From Aphanomyces cochlioides (Eukaryota > Oomycota > Saprolegniomycetes > Saprolegniales > Verrucalvaceae), in assembly GCA_019828595.1 (NCBI GenBank), contig JAHQRK010000004.1:1302001-1366000 (forward strand): a DNA stretch of 64,000 nt, in the 5' to 3' direction. Made by a program: the position numbers and the translations under genes. The notes beneath the pieces were generated by a model, which did not search any database, was not told the origin of the DNA, and saw only the letters and a program-made list of their open reading frames with translations. How positions within the stretch are numbered: position 1 is the first letter of the stretch; each line of letters begins with the position of its first letter. Positions 44,401 to 57,221 of the stretch are shown here, piece after piece.

Positions 44401-44528
44401 TGTCGGCCATCTCGATGCTCAAAAGCATCACCAACAATTACCACATCGACGAGCTCTGCAGCAAAGCTCACCACTCCATGAACGCCGACGAAATTGATCC
44501 CCTCGATTTGGAGGACGATCAACTCTAA
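41491..44528 (+). pseudogene. ORF1, full length but with one-base deletion
   Basis: ATG at 41491, TAA at 44526-44528. One base is lost near 42006-42012 (GGGGGCGG became seven G), giving a stop at 42127-42129; the rest is open in the correct frame. P2 carries the same lesion, U4 and M1 do not. The original protein would be 1,012 aa. Private residues: DALIENILL, KKDAKQGN, PGEVIQEE. The shared frameshift shows P1 and P2 are related at this site or were homogenised, unless it is a sequencing error in the G-run. Confidence 0.9.
41518..41542. repeat. Hairpin near the ORF1 start
   Basis: CTCCGTGAG (41518-41526) and CTCACGGAG (41534-41542), perfect 9-bp stem with a 7-nt loop. In U4 the first arm is CTTCGTGAG, which still pairs as RNA through G-U. 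Confidence 0.7.
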
Positions 44529-44606
44529 GGCTTCTATCCCCTGCTTCAATCCATTTCAACCTCCCCTCTGACCCCTCCATTCTACTCATTTTCATCTGTA
44601 CTCGTG

Positions 44607-45549
44607 ATGAGTGACAACAACTTCTCCGATGTCCCAACTGAACTCGTGGACTGGGACCCACAAATCATCTCCCTCAACACCAATGGCTTCTCCAACAGTC
44701 ATCGGTACATCCTCGACAAACTATCAAGTGTTCACGACGTTTCCTTTATCCAAGAAACCCGTTTCCGCACGCCAAGTCTCCACGACCGTGTTGCGTTCCA
44801 TTGGCAACGCATCACAAACCACGAAGGCTCTTTGTTCTTTGAAGAGCCTATTTACCCTGAAGTATCCACGTCGCCAGCCACTGGAGGTCTGGCTACGTTG
44901 ATACATCCTCACTCTCCTTTGAAGAACGCCACTCAAGTCCCTCATGGCAACCCAGTGCTTCGTGGTCGTTATCTACAAGTGCGATGTACTCTGGGTCCAC
45001 TGACAGTCGTTCTCCACAATATCTATGCGCCGGCAGCCTTCCAAGAACGAGCAAGTTACTTCGAAGAATTGCCACGCGACTTTCCTCCACATGCGCTCCA
45101 CATTGTTGGAGGAGATTTCAACTGCACTCTCAACAAAGATTTGGATTCGTTGAGACCCAGTACCTCCACCATGGCCGGCACCCTTCAACTGGAACAATGG
45201 ATGCACAGTTTGTCCCTGGTGGATCTGTTTCGCCGTCAAAACCCCGTGGCACGAGCCTTCACAAGTCCCACACTCACCAACCGACTCGACTACATCTTTT
45301 GTTCGTCCACCTTGGCGGGTCTTCGTCATTGGAAGGCGACGCACATGCCACACGTTCCACAGGCTGACCACGTGGCTTGTCGTATCATCACAAAGCGTCA
45401 AACATTGCACCATGGCTCTGGATCATGGAAAGCTCCAACTTGGCTACTTCGTCTACCACGAGCGGCCGAGATTGTTCATGGATGTCTGGATCGATTTTTG
45501 GACAAGTCTCCAACATTCCACAATATCTCCAAGGCCTACGACATGCTGG
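44607..45549 (+). pseudogene. ORF2 of P1, first part (interrupted by M1)
   Basis: ATG at 44607; codons 1 to ~314, containing the whole endonuclease (IQETR, GGDFN, RLDYI, ADH). It is split at CCTACGACATGCTGG, which is duplicated at 60322-60336 where the gene continues. Without M1 the reading frame would be continuous. Local variants: VPHGNP and LHHGSGS. Confidence 0.9.
45535..45549. repeat. TSD of M1, left copy (15 bp)
   Basis: CCTACGACATGCTGG, repeated at 60322-60336 on the other side of M1. The last GG is also the complement of the CC that ends M1's 3' tail. Confidence 0.88.
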
Positions 45550-45695
45550 TTAAATGAGTTGTATTAACCTTATTTTTGAGCAAAGGCCCTAATGACTTAC
45601 TAATTTGCCTCGTACTGTATAAATAGAACTTGGAAAACAGAATATGGCAAAGTGGTCATTGAACAGGAGATGAAGTGAGTGAGCTGTTAGCTCAC
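45548..45695 (-). other. 3' UTR of copy M1
   Basis: 148 nt on the minus strand. The stop-codon stem is the longest seen: TGAGTGAGCT / AGCTCACTCA, 10 bp with loop AAC, because TGACG changed to TAACA. Ends (leftmost) with the complement of TTTAACC, sharing GG with P1. Confidence 0.85.
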
Positions 45696-48600
45696 TCATG
45701 AAACGACGCTGTCAGGAATGATGTGTTGACGTAACCAGGGGTCCGAAGATAGATGCTTGAGCACATTGAATACCTTGGTGTATCCCTTCTTGAGAGGGAG
45801 ATCAACCAGGAGCTGTTGTAGATGTAGCTTGATCAAAGAGGCTGCATGAATGGCAACTTCCATCGGACTCTTCGCTGTGAGGTCGGGTCGAAAGGTGCGA
45901 TCGGCACGTTGGAGCCATATTTGATAATACACGCAGGCTCGGACAATCGGCCAGATCTTCAGATAGCCACGGATGTAGTATCCATCGGACGGCTTGGGCG
46001 TCTCGTAGAACATTTCCAGACACGTGGACGGAAAGGAACACTCGAGCAGTCGCTGGATTGTCTTGAAGGAATACCAAACAGATTGACCATATCCACAAGA
46101 GAACAAGAAATGCTCGTACGTCTCATTGACACGACAGAAGACACACGTCGGCTTGGGGTCTTGGTACTGAAACAGATATTGCATGGCGTTGGCGCGGAGA
46201 AGGGTCTTGAAAATGAACTCTCCATATCGAGGGAGAATGTGGTCGGGTTGGAGGAAGGCGGCAAGTTGGGTAAGGCGCTTGGGGTCTTCGTAAAAGTTGG
46301 ATGGCAGGTTGAGATGCTTGGTAGGAAGAATGGACGAGCTGACAGCTGGAGAAGCTCTGATCTTAGCCGATTTCGAAGTCGCAAACGCCAACAAGATCGG
46401 ACTCGAGTCAGGGTGAATCATCCAGTGCCATTCCATCCATTCGGAGCTAGGCGTCGGCAAGTGGAACACGGGAGCATCCTCTTCAGAAACAATCTCAAAC
46501 AATCGTGATAACTTGGTCACCAAGATTGAGATCCATTGTTTCGTTGGAGGGACAAAATTGGCTTGGCGGCAGGCACGGTTGATTTTGTCGAACAAGATCG
46601 AAGCTGGCCAAACTCGCTGACACGGAGTCAACAAATGCGACAACTTCGTGATGTGAAGCGACGCCAATACATTGGCTTGGTCTTGCGTCGATGTAGAGCA
46701 CTGATCGTATAGGTCTTCGAGTCCAGGCAGATACGAGTTGTGCCAAAGGGCAACATCCAAAGATGAGATGTGATTTGGACAGCCGTACGGAGTCCAGCGA
46801 GATTCAAACCAGCTACTCAATAAGGCTTTCCACATTGGAGTGATATTGGGATTCTTGTACAGTTGTCTGATGAATGCAGAAGAGCCATTTGCCAAGAGGA
46901 GATCTCGGGGGGAACCCCATGGATGAAAAGCCTTCTCGAGGAGAGTATAGCCCGGCGTAATCCAGGCGGACATGGCAGACTTGCGGGGTGGGGTGGTGAT
47001 GGCTTGAATGCATCTGATCATGACAGAGCGGTTGTGTTGTTGCCATAAAGCAAGTGCATGGTGCAGGCCTAAGCCACCGGACTTCTTCGGCATGAATATG
47101 ATCTCCTTTTTGATCAAACGGAGGCCATGGACAGAGGAGGATGGGTTGATTTCTTCACCATGCATAAATTGAAGCATGGCCTTGTCGATCTTTTTGGCCA
47201 GGTCTTTGTCGGCAGGGACAAAAGCCAGTTGGTACCATAACACAGGCAGACATATGCTGTGCAGGATAGTGACTTTTCCGGCCATGGTTCGAGCCTTGTA
47301 GAGCCACAAAGACAAGCGAGCCACAAACTTCTCAAACACGTAATTGAAACGTGCCAATGGAGAAAGATTGGGCGCAACCAAGATACCAAGAGCCTTCACG
47401 GGACTGTCGGAAGTAACTTGTAGTGAGGCAAGGTTCCCATTCAACTGGCTGTAGGTCAGAATTTGGGTCTTGTCTACGTTGAGTCGGAAACCAGACTTGT
47501 CGCAAAAGGTTTGAACCAATGCAAGCTGCCGGTGGAGGCACGTCTCATTTGCCGCATAGAGTTGCGAGTCGTCGGCAAAGTAACTCCCAGTGTGGTAGCG
47601 ATCCCCACACTTGATGCCATAGTTGGAGTGTTGCCGTAGGAGTTGGCACATCGGTTCCAAAGCGATCACAAACAGAAGTGGCGACAGTGGATCACCTTGC
47701 AACACACCGCGTGAGATGTGAACTGGCTTGGACAAGAAGCCGTTCACCAAGATGCGAGACTTGCGGCCCGAGTACAGTACGCGAACCATGTCAACAAAGG
47801 TTTCGGGAAAGCCATAGTGACGGAGGACGCGGAGCAAGTACGCGTGGTCCACGCGATCAAAAGCTTTCTCAAAGTCAAGCAGTGCCACCATCGAGGACGG
47901 ACTGTGTAGTTTGATGTGGTGCAGCATGTCATCCAGTCGTGCAATATTGGTTTGGATATTGCTTCGACGGATAAAGCCTTGCTGGTCCGGGTGGATGATG
48001 TGTCGAATGTGGCGCTGGAGTCGATAAGCCAGAATACTCGTCAGGATTTTCACATCCGTGTTGAGTAGGCTAATGGGCCGATAGTTCTTGGCTTGTGACT
48101 TGGGGCCTTTCTTGTGCAGCAACACCAGCGTACTGACAAGTTGCATGGGAGTCAAGCGAGGGTGAGAATAAAGCCGGTGTGTGAATAGCAGCTCCAATAC
48201 CAACGACCACTTGTGAGGTGCAAGTTTGAGGACTTCGAATGGCAGAGCGTTGGGACCTGGCGCTGAGTTCGAACTGCTGTGTCGAATAGCATGATAGAAC
48301 TCGTTGGCGCGCAAGGGAGCCGACAGCTCTTTCTGGGCTTGCTCTGGCAGTTGCTTGTGTCGAGTCAATGGGGTCAGAAATGACGGCACTTCGTCTCCAG
48401 ATCGCTGCACCTCGGGAGCTGCAAACAAGTCCTTGTAGTAGTCGACCAGGACGTCAGACATGCCTTGTTGATTGGAGACAACATTTCCATTGACATCCAC
48501 CAACTCTTTGAAGACTGTCTTCTTCAAGGGGGTAGGGACAGGGGACATGAAGTGGAACTTGGACGAGCGCTCTGCTTTGTACAAGTGAAGTTGGAACGCC

Positions 48601-48942
48601 TGGTCTTGACGAAACTGCTTGTCTCGATCTTGCAGCTCGTGAATTTGCTTTTGAAGGTCTCGCACTCGATCCACCAGCACTGAATCTTGACGCATGTTGG
48701 GGACTTGCAAAAGCGAAGCGATCTCGACAGCTAACTTCTTCAACGGCAGACGTTGTTTCTCCAATCGTTGAGAATGGAATTCTTTGAGTTGGGAGCGGAT
48801 ATCATTGACCAGTATGTCGTAGGCCTTGGAGATATTGTGGAATGTTGGAGACTTGTCCAAAAATCGATCCAGACATCCATGAACAATCTCGGCCGCTCGT
48901 GGTAGACGAAGTAGCCAAGTTGGAGCTTTCCATGATCCAGAG
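45696..48942 (-). pseudogene. ORF2 of M1, main part (interrupted by P2)
   Basis: From about codon 269 (GSWKAPTW, near 48930) to TGA (complement of 45696-45698), unbroken. Carries the linker, RT core (DFEKAFDRVDH, FADDS) and zinc motif. The first 269 or so codons lie at 56322-57143. Variants: SKAYDILV, RQDSVLV, HRLYSHPR, SLDVALWH, KKEIIFMP, WYSFKTIQ. Confidence 0.9.
48930..48942. repeat. TSD of P2, left copy (13 bp)
   Basis: CCATGATCCAGAG, repeated at 56322-56334. The CC also belongs to P2's terminal TTTAACC on the right side. Immediately after it P2 begins with (T)GACTTCCG. Confidence 0.88.
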
Positions 48943-48943
48943 T

Positions 48944-49005
48944 GACTTCCGAATTTGCCTCGTACCCCTCAAGTCAAGAAGTTATCAAGTGCCGCCGCGC
49001 TCAAA
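48944..49005 (+). promoter_or_regulatory. 5' UTR of P2
   Basis: 62 nt, the same as in P1 and M1, ending in CTCAAA before the ATG. 48944-48965 is the stretch complementary to the 3' UTR. One extra T at 48943 separates it from the TSD. Confidence 0.75.
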
Positions 49006-52000
49006 ATGTCCAACGCCAACAGCTGTTCCGAGCTCCGTGAGACCAACACTCACGGAGTCACCATCATTCCAGGTATTGTATCACCTCACCCACTTTCGTC
49101 GTCCAATCAGGATGGCGGAAGTGGTGTGAGTAATGTCGCTACACCTAACCCTAGGGCCGAAGTGGAGGTCGAGTTCGACCCCAACAGCGTCTCTGGAGAC
49201 CAATCTGCGTCTCGCTCCCCCAGCGCTTCACCCGGTGCTCCACTCGCCGGAGTTCCAGGGGGGGTCAACCTCAGTGGGTCAGTGGTTGACCCCCAGACCA
49301 CTGTCGTTAACTTGTCTAGCGAAGCCCTCACTCAGGAGGGCGAACCACTGGGGCCTTGTGCCTGTGGTGGCTGCTTCCCTGGACTCCAATTGGAGTCGAT
49401 CCCCAGTGAAGGCGGCGAGAAAACGGGGTCCATGCCAGCCCTAGAGGCTACGAGGGCCCCCCCTATGGGCACACCCTGCGGTTCTGTCTACTTCCCCCCA
49501 GGGGCCTCTTCGGAGGGGCGGGGGGGTATCCCGATTTGGGTTCTCGCCGGAGCAATGGTGTACCCCAGTCACCGTGCTGCGGGGATGGCATGGATTCCCC
49601 TTCTACCCCTGTCACTGGGGGTCTGGCCCCGGCCTTTCTCGTGACCAATGGGACTGAGCCAGCAGCCACCAACCGCGTCGCCCCCTGTGCTGAGCCTCCT
49701 AGAACGGGAGAGGAAGAAGAACAATCTCAAGAGGACGTGGATATGGTCTCTGGAGACGCCGAGGGGAAGGATTCTACTGAAACCGAAGCCTTAACCGACG
49801 AGGGAAATACTCAAATTCACTCTGAGGTTGATGGGTCAGGCGACATTAACGGCCAAGCGAAGCCGTGTGATACTTCTGGAGAAGTTATTCAAGAGGAACA
49901 ATCGACAAACAAAGACAATGACCAGTCAAATCAAGACATTGTCGACAAATCCGTTGCTCAAGGAAATGGCGCTGTTGACCCTCCTTCCGCGGCAGACAAA
50001 ATACAAGGCGATCAAGAGCAACAAAACGCTGAAAAGGCCAATCCATGGACGCAAAAGACTCCCGGCAAGGATTCAGCTTCGTCCAAGAAAGATTCCAAGC
50101 AAGGCAATGCCCCCAAAGGCGCGAAACATCGCAACACTGGTGCTCATGCTATTGCCGATGACGATATTGCGCGATGCGAGGCCATGGCGGACGCATTCTA
50201 CAAAGACTCTGGTGACATGGACGCCTTCATTGAAAACATTTTGCTCACCCCCCAGTCCCAAGTGTACGAGCTCACAGTCAAGTTGGGCGAAGGCTACAAG
50301 GACTGGTCCGAAAAAGTCATCTGCGATCAATTTGTCAAGGAAAATCCTGGTTCGTTATGGGGCTCCAAATTTCCGAACATTTTGATCCACAAGAAGAACC
50401 CACAGACCATTGTGATCTCAAGTTACAACTTGTCTACGTGCGTGGAAATGGGAGGCACAACGTTTCGACTTGGTGGCAAAGACTTCCTGGTTCCCAAGTA
50501 CTCGCGTTATGGCAACAACTACTACGTTACGTTCAACAAGGTCAGTCACCCTTCGATGGCCAAGGCGATTGTCAAGAAAATGGCTGCATTGACCAAGTCA
50601 GTGATAGCAGCATTCAACCCTACTGCTGGTCAGAACATCAAGTCGCCGCATTTGAGAGTCATTTTCAAGTCGTCTGCGCCTCCTGCAGTGCTGGTGCCAA
50701 AATCCGGCGACGCACTACGCGAAATCACCATTACGGATCCGTCGGGTCAGCCTTTTGTCGTCGTGTTTCAGCACAAGATCGCTGCTCTGAACAAGACATT
50801 GCCTCCGTCGATTGTTTCACGACGTGCAGAGGCCAAGGCTGAAAAAGCGAAGGCAAAAGCGGCCAAGGCAGCGGCAAAATCTCCTCCGTCAGGAGAAAAA
50901 GAACCTGAACATGATGGAGACGATCATGATCAAGACCCTGGAACAAATGCGGAAGGCGAGGCCGACTCAACTGAGGCATCTGGAGATGGTCAAGATGAAC
51001 AACCACAGCCAACAGCTCCTTCTCATGGCTCTGATGTCGATATGTCTGGTGACAGCGATCCCCCTAACAACAATGGACAAGACAAACAACAAGAAGATGT
51101 GGAAATGTCTACCAACGAATCGCCCGCTCTTGCTCCACCAAGTGAGCAGCCCAAGAACTCGCTGGACCTTCAATTGGTAACGGGCTACCGGTCTGGACCA
51201 GCTCCAAAACGTACTTTGCCTTCGTCCCCACGTTTGGATCCCCTGCCGACATCCAACCGTTTTCATATCCTCGAAGAAGACGACGTGGAACTCTCGTTTG
51301 AAGACTTTGCAGTGCCTCGAATTGTATTGGAAGATTCAAGTGCGCCACGCCCGAAAAAGACCAAAGGCAAAGCGAAGAAACAACGACTTAACAAGTCTGC
51401 TGCAGCCCACCTCGAATTGGCGAAGAAGATCATTCGAGACAAGAAAGTCGAAGGCAGTATCACCGAATGTCAACGCATTTTGCGAGATGATCCTCAGCTC
51501 GTTGCACATGCTATGTACGCACAAGATGAAGACCTCAGTTTGTTTCAGTCACTTGTTGCAACCAAGACTATTGAGCGCAAGATGGCTTTGTTAAAAGCTC
51601 AAGGCAAGCCTCACAACTACAAACATCACGTCAACTTCATGGCTCAATACAAGATTCACCCGTCAGAAATCTTGGAAGAATTGACCACGGACATACCAGA
51701 GATCAAGCGCATCCTCTTTGCACTTGCTACGATTGACTTATTCCTCTCAAATCGGGCCCCAGACCTCTACACAAACTCGGAGGCACTGACTGTTCTATTG
51801 AACCAAGAAGCAACAAGATTGCCTGACACCAACTGCTTGACGGACTGGTCGCTGTTTGCTTTGATCGAAAACTTCAGCGACAATCTCGAGAAGTTCACTT
51901 TGCCGGCTCCCGTCTTGTCGGCCATCTCGATGCTCAAAAGCATCACCAACAATTACCACATCGACGAGCTCTGCAGCAAAGCTCACCACTCCATGAACGC

Positions 52001-52043
52001 CGACGAAATTGATCCCCTCGATTTGGAGGACGATCAACTCTAA
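49006..52043 (+). pseudogene. ORF1 of P2, one-base deletion
   Basis: ATG at 49006, TAA at 52041-52043. The G-run deletion near 49518-49527 is the same as in P1 and gives a stop at 49642-49644; the rest of the 1,012-codon frame is open. Variants: ASRSPSASPG and LGEGYKDW (both shared with M1). Confidence 0.9.
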
Positions 52044-52121
52044 GGCTTCTATCCCCTGCTTCAATCCATTTCAACCTCCCCTCTGACCCCTCCATTCTAC
52101 TCATTTTCATCTGTACTCGTG

Positions 52122-55100
52122 ATGAGTGACAACAACTTCTCCGATGTCCCAACTGAACTCGTGGACTGGGACCCACAAATCATCTCCCTCAACACCAATG
52201 GCTTCTCCAACAGTCATCGGTACATCCTCGACAAACTATCAAGTGTTCACGACGTTTCCTTTATCCAAAAACCCGTTTCCGCACGCCAAGTCTCCACGAC
52301 CGTGTTGCGTTCCATTGGCAACGCATCACAAACCACGAAGGCTCTTTGTTCTTTGAAGAGCCTATTTACCCTGAAGTATCCACGTCGCCAGCCACTGGAG
52401 GTCTGGCTACGTTGATACATCCTCACTCTCCTTTGAAGAACGCCACTCAAGTCCCTCATGACAACCCAGTGCTTCGTGGTCGTTATCTACAAGTGCGATG
52501 TACTCTGGGTCCACTGACAGTCGTTCTCCACAATATCTATGCGCCGGCAGCCTTCCAAGCACGAGCAAGTTACTTCGAAGAATTGCCACGCGACTTTCCT
52601 CCACATGCGCTCCACATTGTTGGAGGAGATTTCAACTGCACTCTCAACAAAGATTTGGATTCGTTGAGACCCAGTACCTCCACCATGGCCGGCACCCTTC
52701 AACTGGAACAATGGATGCACAGTTTGTCTCTGGTGGATCTGTTTCGCCGTCAAAACCCCGTGGCAAGAACCTTCACAAGTCCCACACTCACCAACCGACT
52801 CGACTACATCTTTTGTTCGTCCACCTTGGCGGGTCTTCGTCATTGGAAGGCGACGCACATGCCACACGTTCCACAGGCTGACCACGTGGCTTGTCGTATC
52901 ATCACAAAGCGTCAAACATTGCGCCATGGCTCTGGATCATGGAAAGCTCCAACTTGGCTACTTCGTCTACCACGAGCGGCCGAGATTGTTCATGGATGTC
53001 TGGATCGATTTTTGGACAAGTCTCCAACATTCCACAATATCTCCAAGGCCTACGACATGCTGGTCAATGATATCCGCTCCCAACTCAAAGAATTCCATTC
53101 TCAACGATTGGAGAAACAACGTCTGCCGTTGAAGAAGTTAGCTGTCGAGATCGCTTCGCTTTTGCAAGTCCCCAACATGCGTCAAGATTCAGTGCTGGTG
53201 GATCGAGTGCGAGACCTTCAAAAGCAAATTCACGAGCTGCAAGATCGAAACAAGCAGTTTCGTCAAGACCAGGCGTTCCAACTTCACTTGTACAAAGCAG
53301 AGCGCTCGTCCAAGTTCCACTTCATGTCCCCTGTCCCTACCCCCTTGAAGAAGACAGTCTTCAAAGAGTTGGTGGATGTCAATGGAAATGTTGTCTCCAA
53401 TCAACAAGGCATGTCTGACGTCCTGGTCGACTACTACAAGGACTTGTTTGCAGCTCCCGAGGTGCAGCGATCTGGAGACGAAGTGTCGTCATTTCTGACC
53501 CCATTGACTCGACACAAGCAACTGCCAGAGCAAGCCCAGAAAGAGCTGTCGGCTCCCTTGCGCGCCAACGAGTTCTATCATGCTATTCGACACAGCAGTT
53601 CGAACTCAGCGCCAGGTCCCAACGCTCTGCCATTCGAAGTCCTCAAACTTGCACCTCACAAGTGGTCGTTGGTATTGGAGCTGCTATTCACACACCAGCT
53701 CCATTCTCACCCTCGCTTGACTCCCATGCAACTTGTCAGTACGCTGGTGTTGCTGCACAAGAAAGGCCCCAAGTCACAAGCCAAGAACTATCGGCCCATT
53801 AGCCTACTCAACACGGATGTGAAAATCCTGACGAGTATTCTGGCTTATCGACTCCAGCGCCACATTCGACACATCATCCACCCGGACCAGCAAGGCTTTA
53901 TCCGTCGAAGCAATATCCAAACCAATATTGCACGACTGGATGACATGCTGCACCACATCAAACTACACAGTCCGTCCTCGATGGTGGCACTGCTTGACTT
54001 TGAGAAAGCTTTTGATCGCGTGGACCACGCGTACTTGCTCCGCGTCCTCCGTCACTATGGCTTTCCCGAAACCTTTGTTGACATGGTTCGCGTACTGTAC
54101 TCGGGCCGCAAGTCTCGCATCTTGGTGAACGGCTTCTTGTCCAAGCCAGTTCACATCTCACGCGGTGTGTTGCAAGGTGATCCACTGTCGCCACTTCTGT
54201 TTGTGATCGCTTTGGAACCGATGTGCCAACTCCTACGGCAACACTCCAACTATGGCATCAAGTGTGGGGATCGCTACCACACTGGGAGTTACTTTGCCGA
54301 CGACTCGCAACTCTATGCGGCAAATGAGACGTGCCTCCACCGGCAGCTTGCATTGGTTCAAACCTTTTGCGACAAGTCTGGTTTCCGACTCAACGTAGAC
54401 AAGACCCAAATTCTGACCTACAGCCAGTTGAATGGGAACCTTGCCTCACTACAAGTTACTTCCGACAGTCCCGTGAAGGCTCTTGGTATCTTGGTTGCGC
54501 CCAATCTTTCTCCATTGGCACGTTTCAATTACGTGTTTGAGAAGTTTGTGGCTCGCTTGTCTTTGTGGCTCTACAAGGCTCGAACCATGGCCGGAAAAGT
54601 CACTATCCTGCACAGCATATGTCTGCCTGTGTTATGGTACCAACTGGCTTTTGTCCCTGCCGACAAAGACCTGGCCAAAAAGATCGACAAGGCCATGCTT
54701 CAATTTATGCATGGTGAAGAAATCAACCCATCCTCCTCTGTCCATGGCCTCCGTTTGATCAAAAGGAGATCATATTCATGCCGAAGAAGTCCGGTGGCTT
54801 AGGCCTGCACCATGCACTTGCTTTATGGCAACAACACAACCGCTCTGTCATGATCAGATGCATTCAAGCCATCACCACCCCACCCCGCAAGTCTGCCATG
54901 TCCGCCTGGATTACGCCGGGCTATACTCTCCTCGAGAAGGCTTTTCATCCATGGGGTTCCCCCCGAGATCTCCTCTTGGCGAATGGTACTTCTGCATTCA
55001 TCAGACAACTGTACAAGAATCCCAATATCACTCCAATGTGGAAAGCCTTATTGAGTAGCTGGTTTGAATCCCGCTGGACTCCGTACGGCTGTCCAAATCA

Positions 55101-56175
55101 CATCTCATCTTTGGATGTTCCCCTTTGGCACAACTCGTATCTGCCTGGACTCGAAGACCTATACGATCAGTGCTCTACATCGACGCAAGACCAAGCCAAT
55201 GTATTGGCTTCGCTTCACATCACGAAGTTGTCGCATTTGTTGACTCCGTGTCAGCGAGTTTGGCCAGCTTCGATCTTGTTCGACAAAATCAACCGTGCCT
55301 GCCGCCAAGCCAATTTTGTCCCTCCAACGAAACAATGGATCTCAATCTTGGTGACCAAGTTATCACGATTGTTTGAGATTGTTTCTGAAGAGGATGCTCC
55401 CGTGTTCCACTTGCCGACGCCAAGCTCTGAATGGATGGAATGGCACTGGATAATTCACCCTGACTCGAGTCCGATCTTGTTGGCGCTTGCGACTTCGAAA
55501 TCGGCTAAGATCAGAGCTTCTCCAGCTGTCAGCTCGTCCATTCTTCCTACCAAGCATCTCAACCTGCCATCCAACTTTTACGAAGACCCCAAGCGCCTTA
55601 CCCAACTTGCCGCCTTCCTCCAACCCGACCACATTCTCCCTCGATATGGAGAGTTCATTTTCAAGACCCTTCTCCGCGCCAACGCCATGCAATATCTGTT
55701 TCAGTACCAAGACCCCAAGCCGACGTGTGTCTTCTGTCGTGTCAATGAGACGTACGAGCATTTCCTGTTCTCTTGTGGATATGGTCAATCTGTTTGGTAT
55801 TTCTTCAAGGCGATCCAGCGACTGCTCGAGTGTTCCTTTCCGTCGACTTGTCTGGAAATGTTCTACGAGACGCCCAAGCCGTCCGATGGATACTACATCC
55901 GTGGCTATCTGAAGATCTGGCCGATTGTCCGAGCCTGCGTGTATTATCAAATATGGCTCCAACGTGCCGATCGCACCTTTCGACCCGACCTCACAGCGAA
56001 GAGTCCGATGGAAGTTGCCATTCATGCTGCCTCTTTGATCAAGCTACATCTACAACAGCTCCTGGTTGATCTCCCTCTCAAGAAGGGATACACCAAGGTA
56101 TTCAATGTGCTCAAGCATCTATCTTCGGACCACTGGTTACGTCAACACATCATTCCTAACAGCGTCGTTTCATGA
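52122..56175 (+). pseudogene. ORF2 of P2 with two one-base deletions
   Basis: ATG at 52122. The first lesion, near 52268, is in the IQETR motif (CCAAAAACCC for CCAAGAAACCC) and destroys the frame at the catalytic Glu. A second, at about 54762, shortens an A-run (ATCAAAAGG for ATCAAAAAGG) after the RT core. Frames are open from 52346 to 54802 and from 54778 to 56175. RT and zinc motifs are recognisable in the separate frames. Variants: FQARAS, LQDRNKQF, NGTSAFIR, DHWLRQHIIPNS. Confidence 0.92.
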
Positions 56176-56323
56176 GAGAGCTGACGGCTCACTCACTTCA
56201 TCTCCTGTCCAATGACCACTTTGCCATATTCTGTTTTCCAAGTTCTATTTATACAGTACGAGGCAAATTAGTAAGTCATTAGGGCCTTTGCTCAAAAATA
56301 AGGTTAATACAACTCATTTAACC
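56176..56323 (+). other. 3' UTR of copy P2
   Basis: 148 nt; stop-codon stem with the TGAGAGAGC mismatch shared with U7; TCTCCTGTCCAATG differs from TCTCCTGTTCAATG in other copies. Ends in TTTAACC, the CC being part of the TSD. Confidence 0.85.
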
Positions 56324-56334
56324 ATGATCCAGAG
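56322..56334. repeat. TSD of P2, right copy (13 bp)
   Basis: CCATGATCCAGAG after P2's 3' end; M1's ORF2 continues from here on the minus strand. Confidence 0.88.
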
Positions 56335-57143
56335 CCATGGCGCAATGTTTGACGCTTTGAGATGATACGACAAGCCACGTGGTCAGCCTGTGGAACGTGT
56401 GGCATGTGCGTCGCCTTCCAATGACGAAGACCCGCCAAGGTGGACGAACAAAAGATGTAGTCGAGTCGGTTGGTGAGTGTGGGACTTGTGAAGGTTCTTG
56501 CCACGGGGTTTTGACGGCGAAACAGATCCACCAGAGACAAACTGTGCATCCATTGTTCCAGTTGAAGGGTGCCGGCCATGGTGGAGGTACTGGGTCTCAA
56601 CGAATCCAAATCTTTGTTGAGAGTGCAGTTGAAATCTCCTCCAACAATGTGGAGCGCATGTGGAGGAAAGTCGCGTGGCAATTCTTCGAAGTAACTTGCT
56701 CGTTGTTGGAAGGCTGCCGGCGCATAGATATTGTGGAGAACGACTGTCAGTGGACCCAGAGTACATCGCACTTGTAGATAACGACCACGAAGCACTGGGT
56801 TGTCATGAGGGATTTGAGTGGCGTTCTTCAAAGGAGAGTGAGGATGTATCAACGTAGCCAGACCTCCAGTGGCTGGCGACGTGGATACTTCAGGGTAAAT
56901 AGGCTCTTCAAAGAACAAAGAGCCTTCGTGGTTTGTGATGCGTTGCCAATGGAACGCAACACGGTCGTGGAGACTTGGCGTGCGGAAACGGGTTTCTTGG
57001 ATAAAGGAAACGTCGTGAACACTTGATAGTTTGTCGAGGATGTACCGATGACTGTTGGAGAAGCCATTGGTGTTGAGGGAGATGATTTGTGGGTCCCAGT
57101 CCACGAGTTCAGTTGGGACATCGGAGAAGTTGTTGTCACTCAT
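56322..57143 (-). pseudogene. ORF2 of M1, N-terminal part
   Basis: ATG at complement of 57141-57143, about 274 codons to the P2 insertion point after RHGSGSW. Contains all endonuclease motifs (IQETR, GGDFN, RLDYI, ADH). It continues at 48942 to the left of P2. Variants: TQIPHD, FQQRAS. Confidence 0.9.
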
Positions 57144-57221
57144 CACGAGTACAGATGAAAATGAGTAGAATGGAGGGGTCAGAGGGGAGGTTGAAATGGA
57201 TTGAAGCAGGGGATAGAAGCC

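Larger units (their letters stand above)
41430..45549 (+). mobile_element. LINE copy P1, left part (5' end to ORF2 codon ~315)
   Basis: Starts with a true 5' end (GACTTCCG... at 41429/41430, same as in P2 and M1). Contains ORF1 and the beginning of ORF2, then is interrupted by M1 at 45549. The right part resumes at 60322. Left flank is the mirror-image ORF2 fragment, so P1's own TSD is not recognisable. Confidence 0.9.
48943..56323 (+). mobile_element. LINE copy P2, complete length, inserted into M1
   Basis: 7.38 kb from the 5' end (GACTTCCG at 48944) to TTTAACC at 56323, flanked by a 13-bp TSD. By nesting it is younger than M1 and P1. Yet ORF1 carries one and ORF2 two single-base deletions, so it either arrived defective, decayed fast, or suffers sequencing or assembly errors. 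Confidence 0.92.
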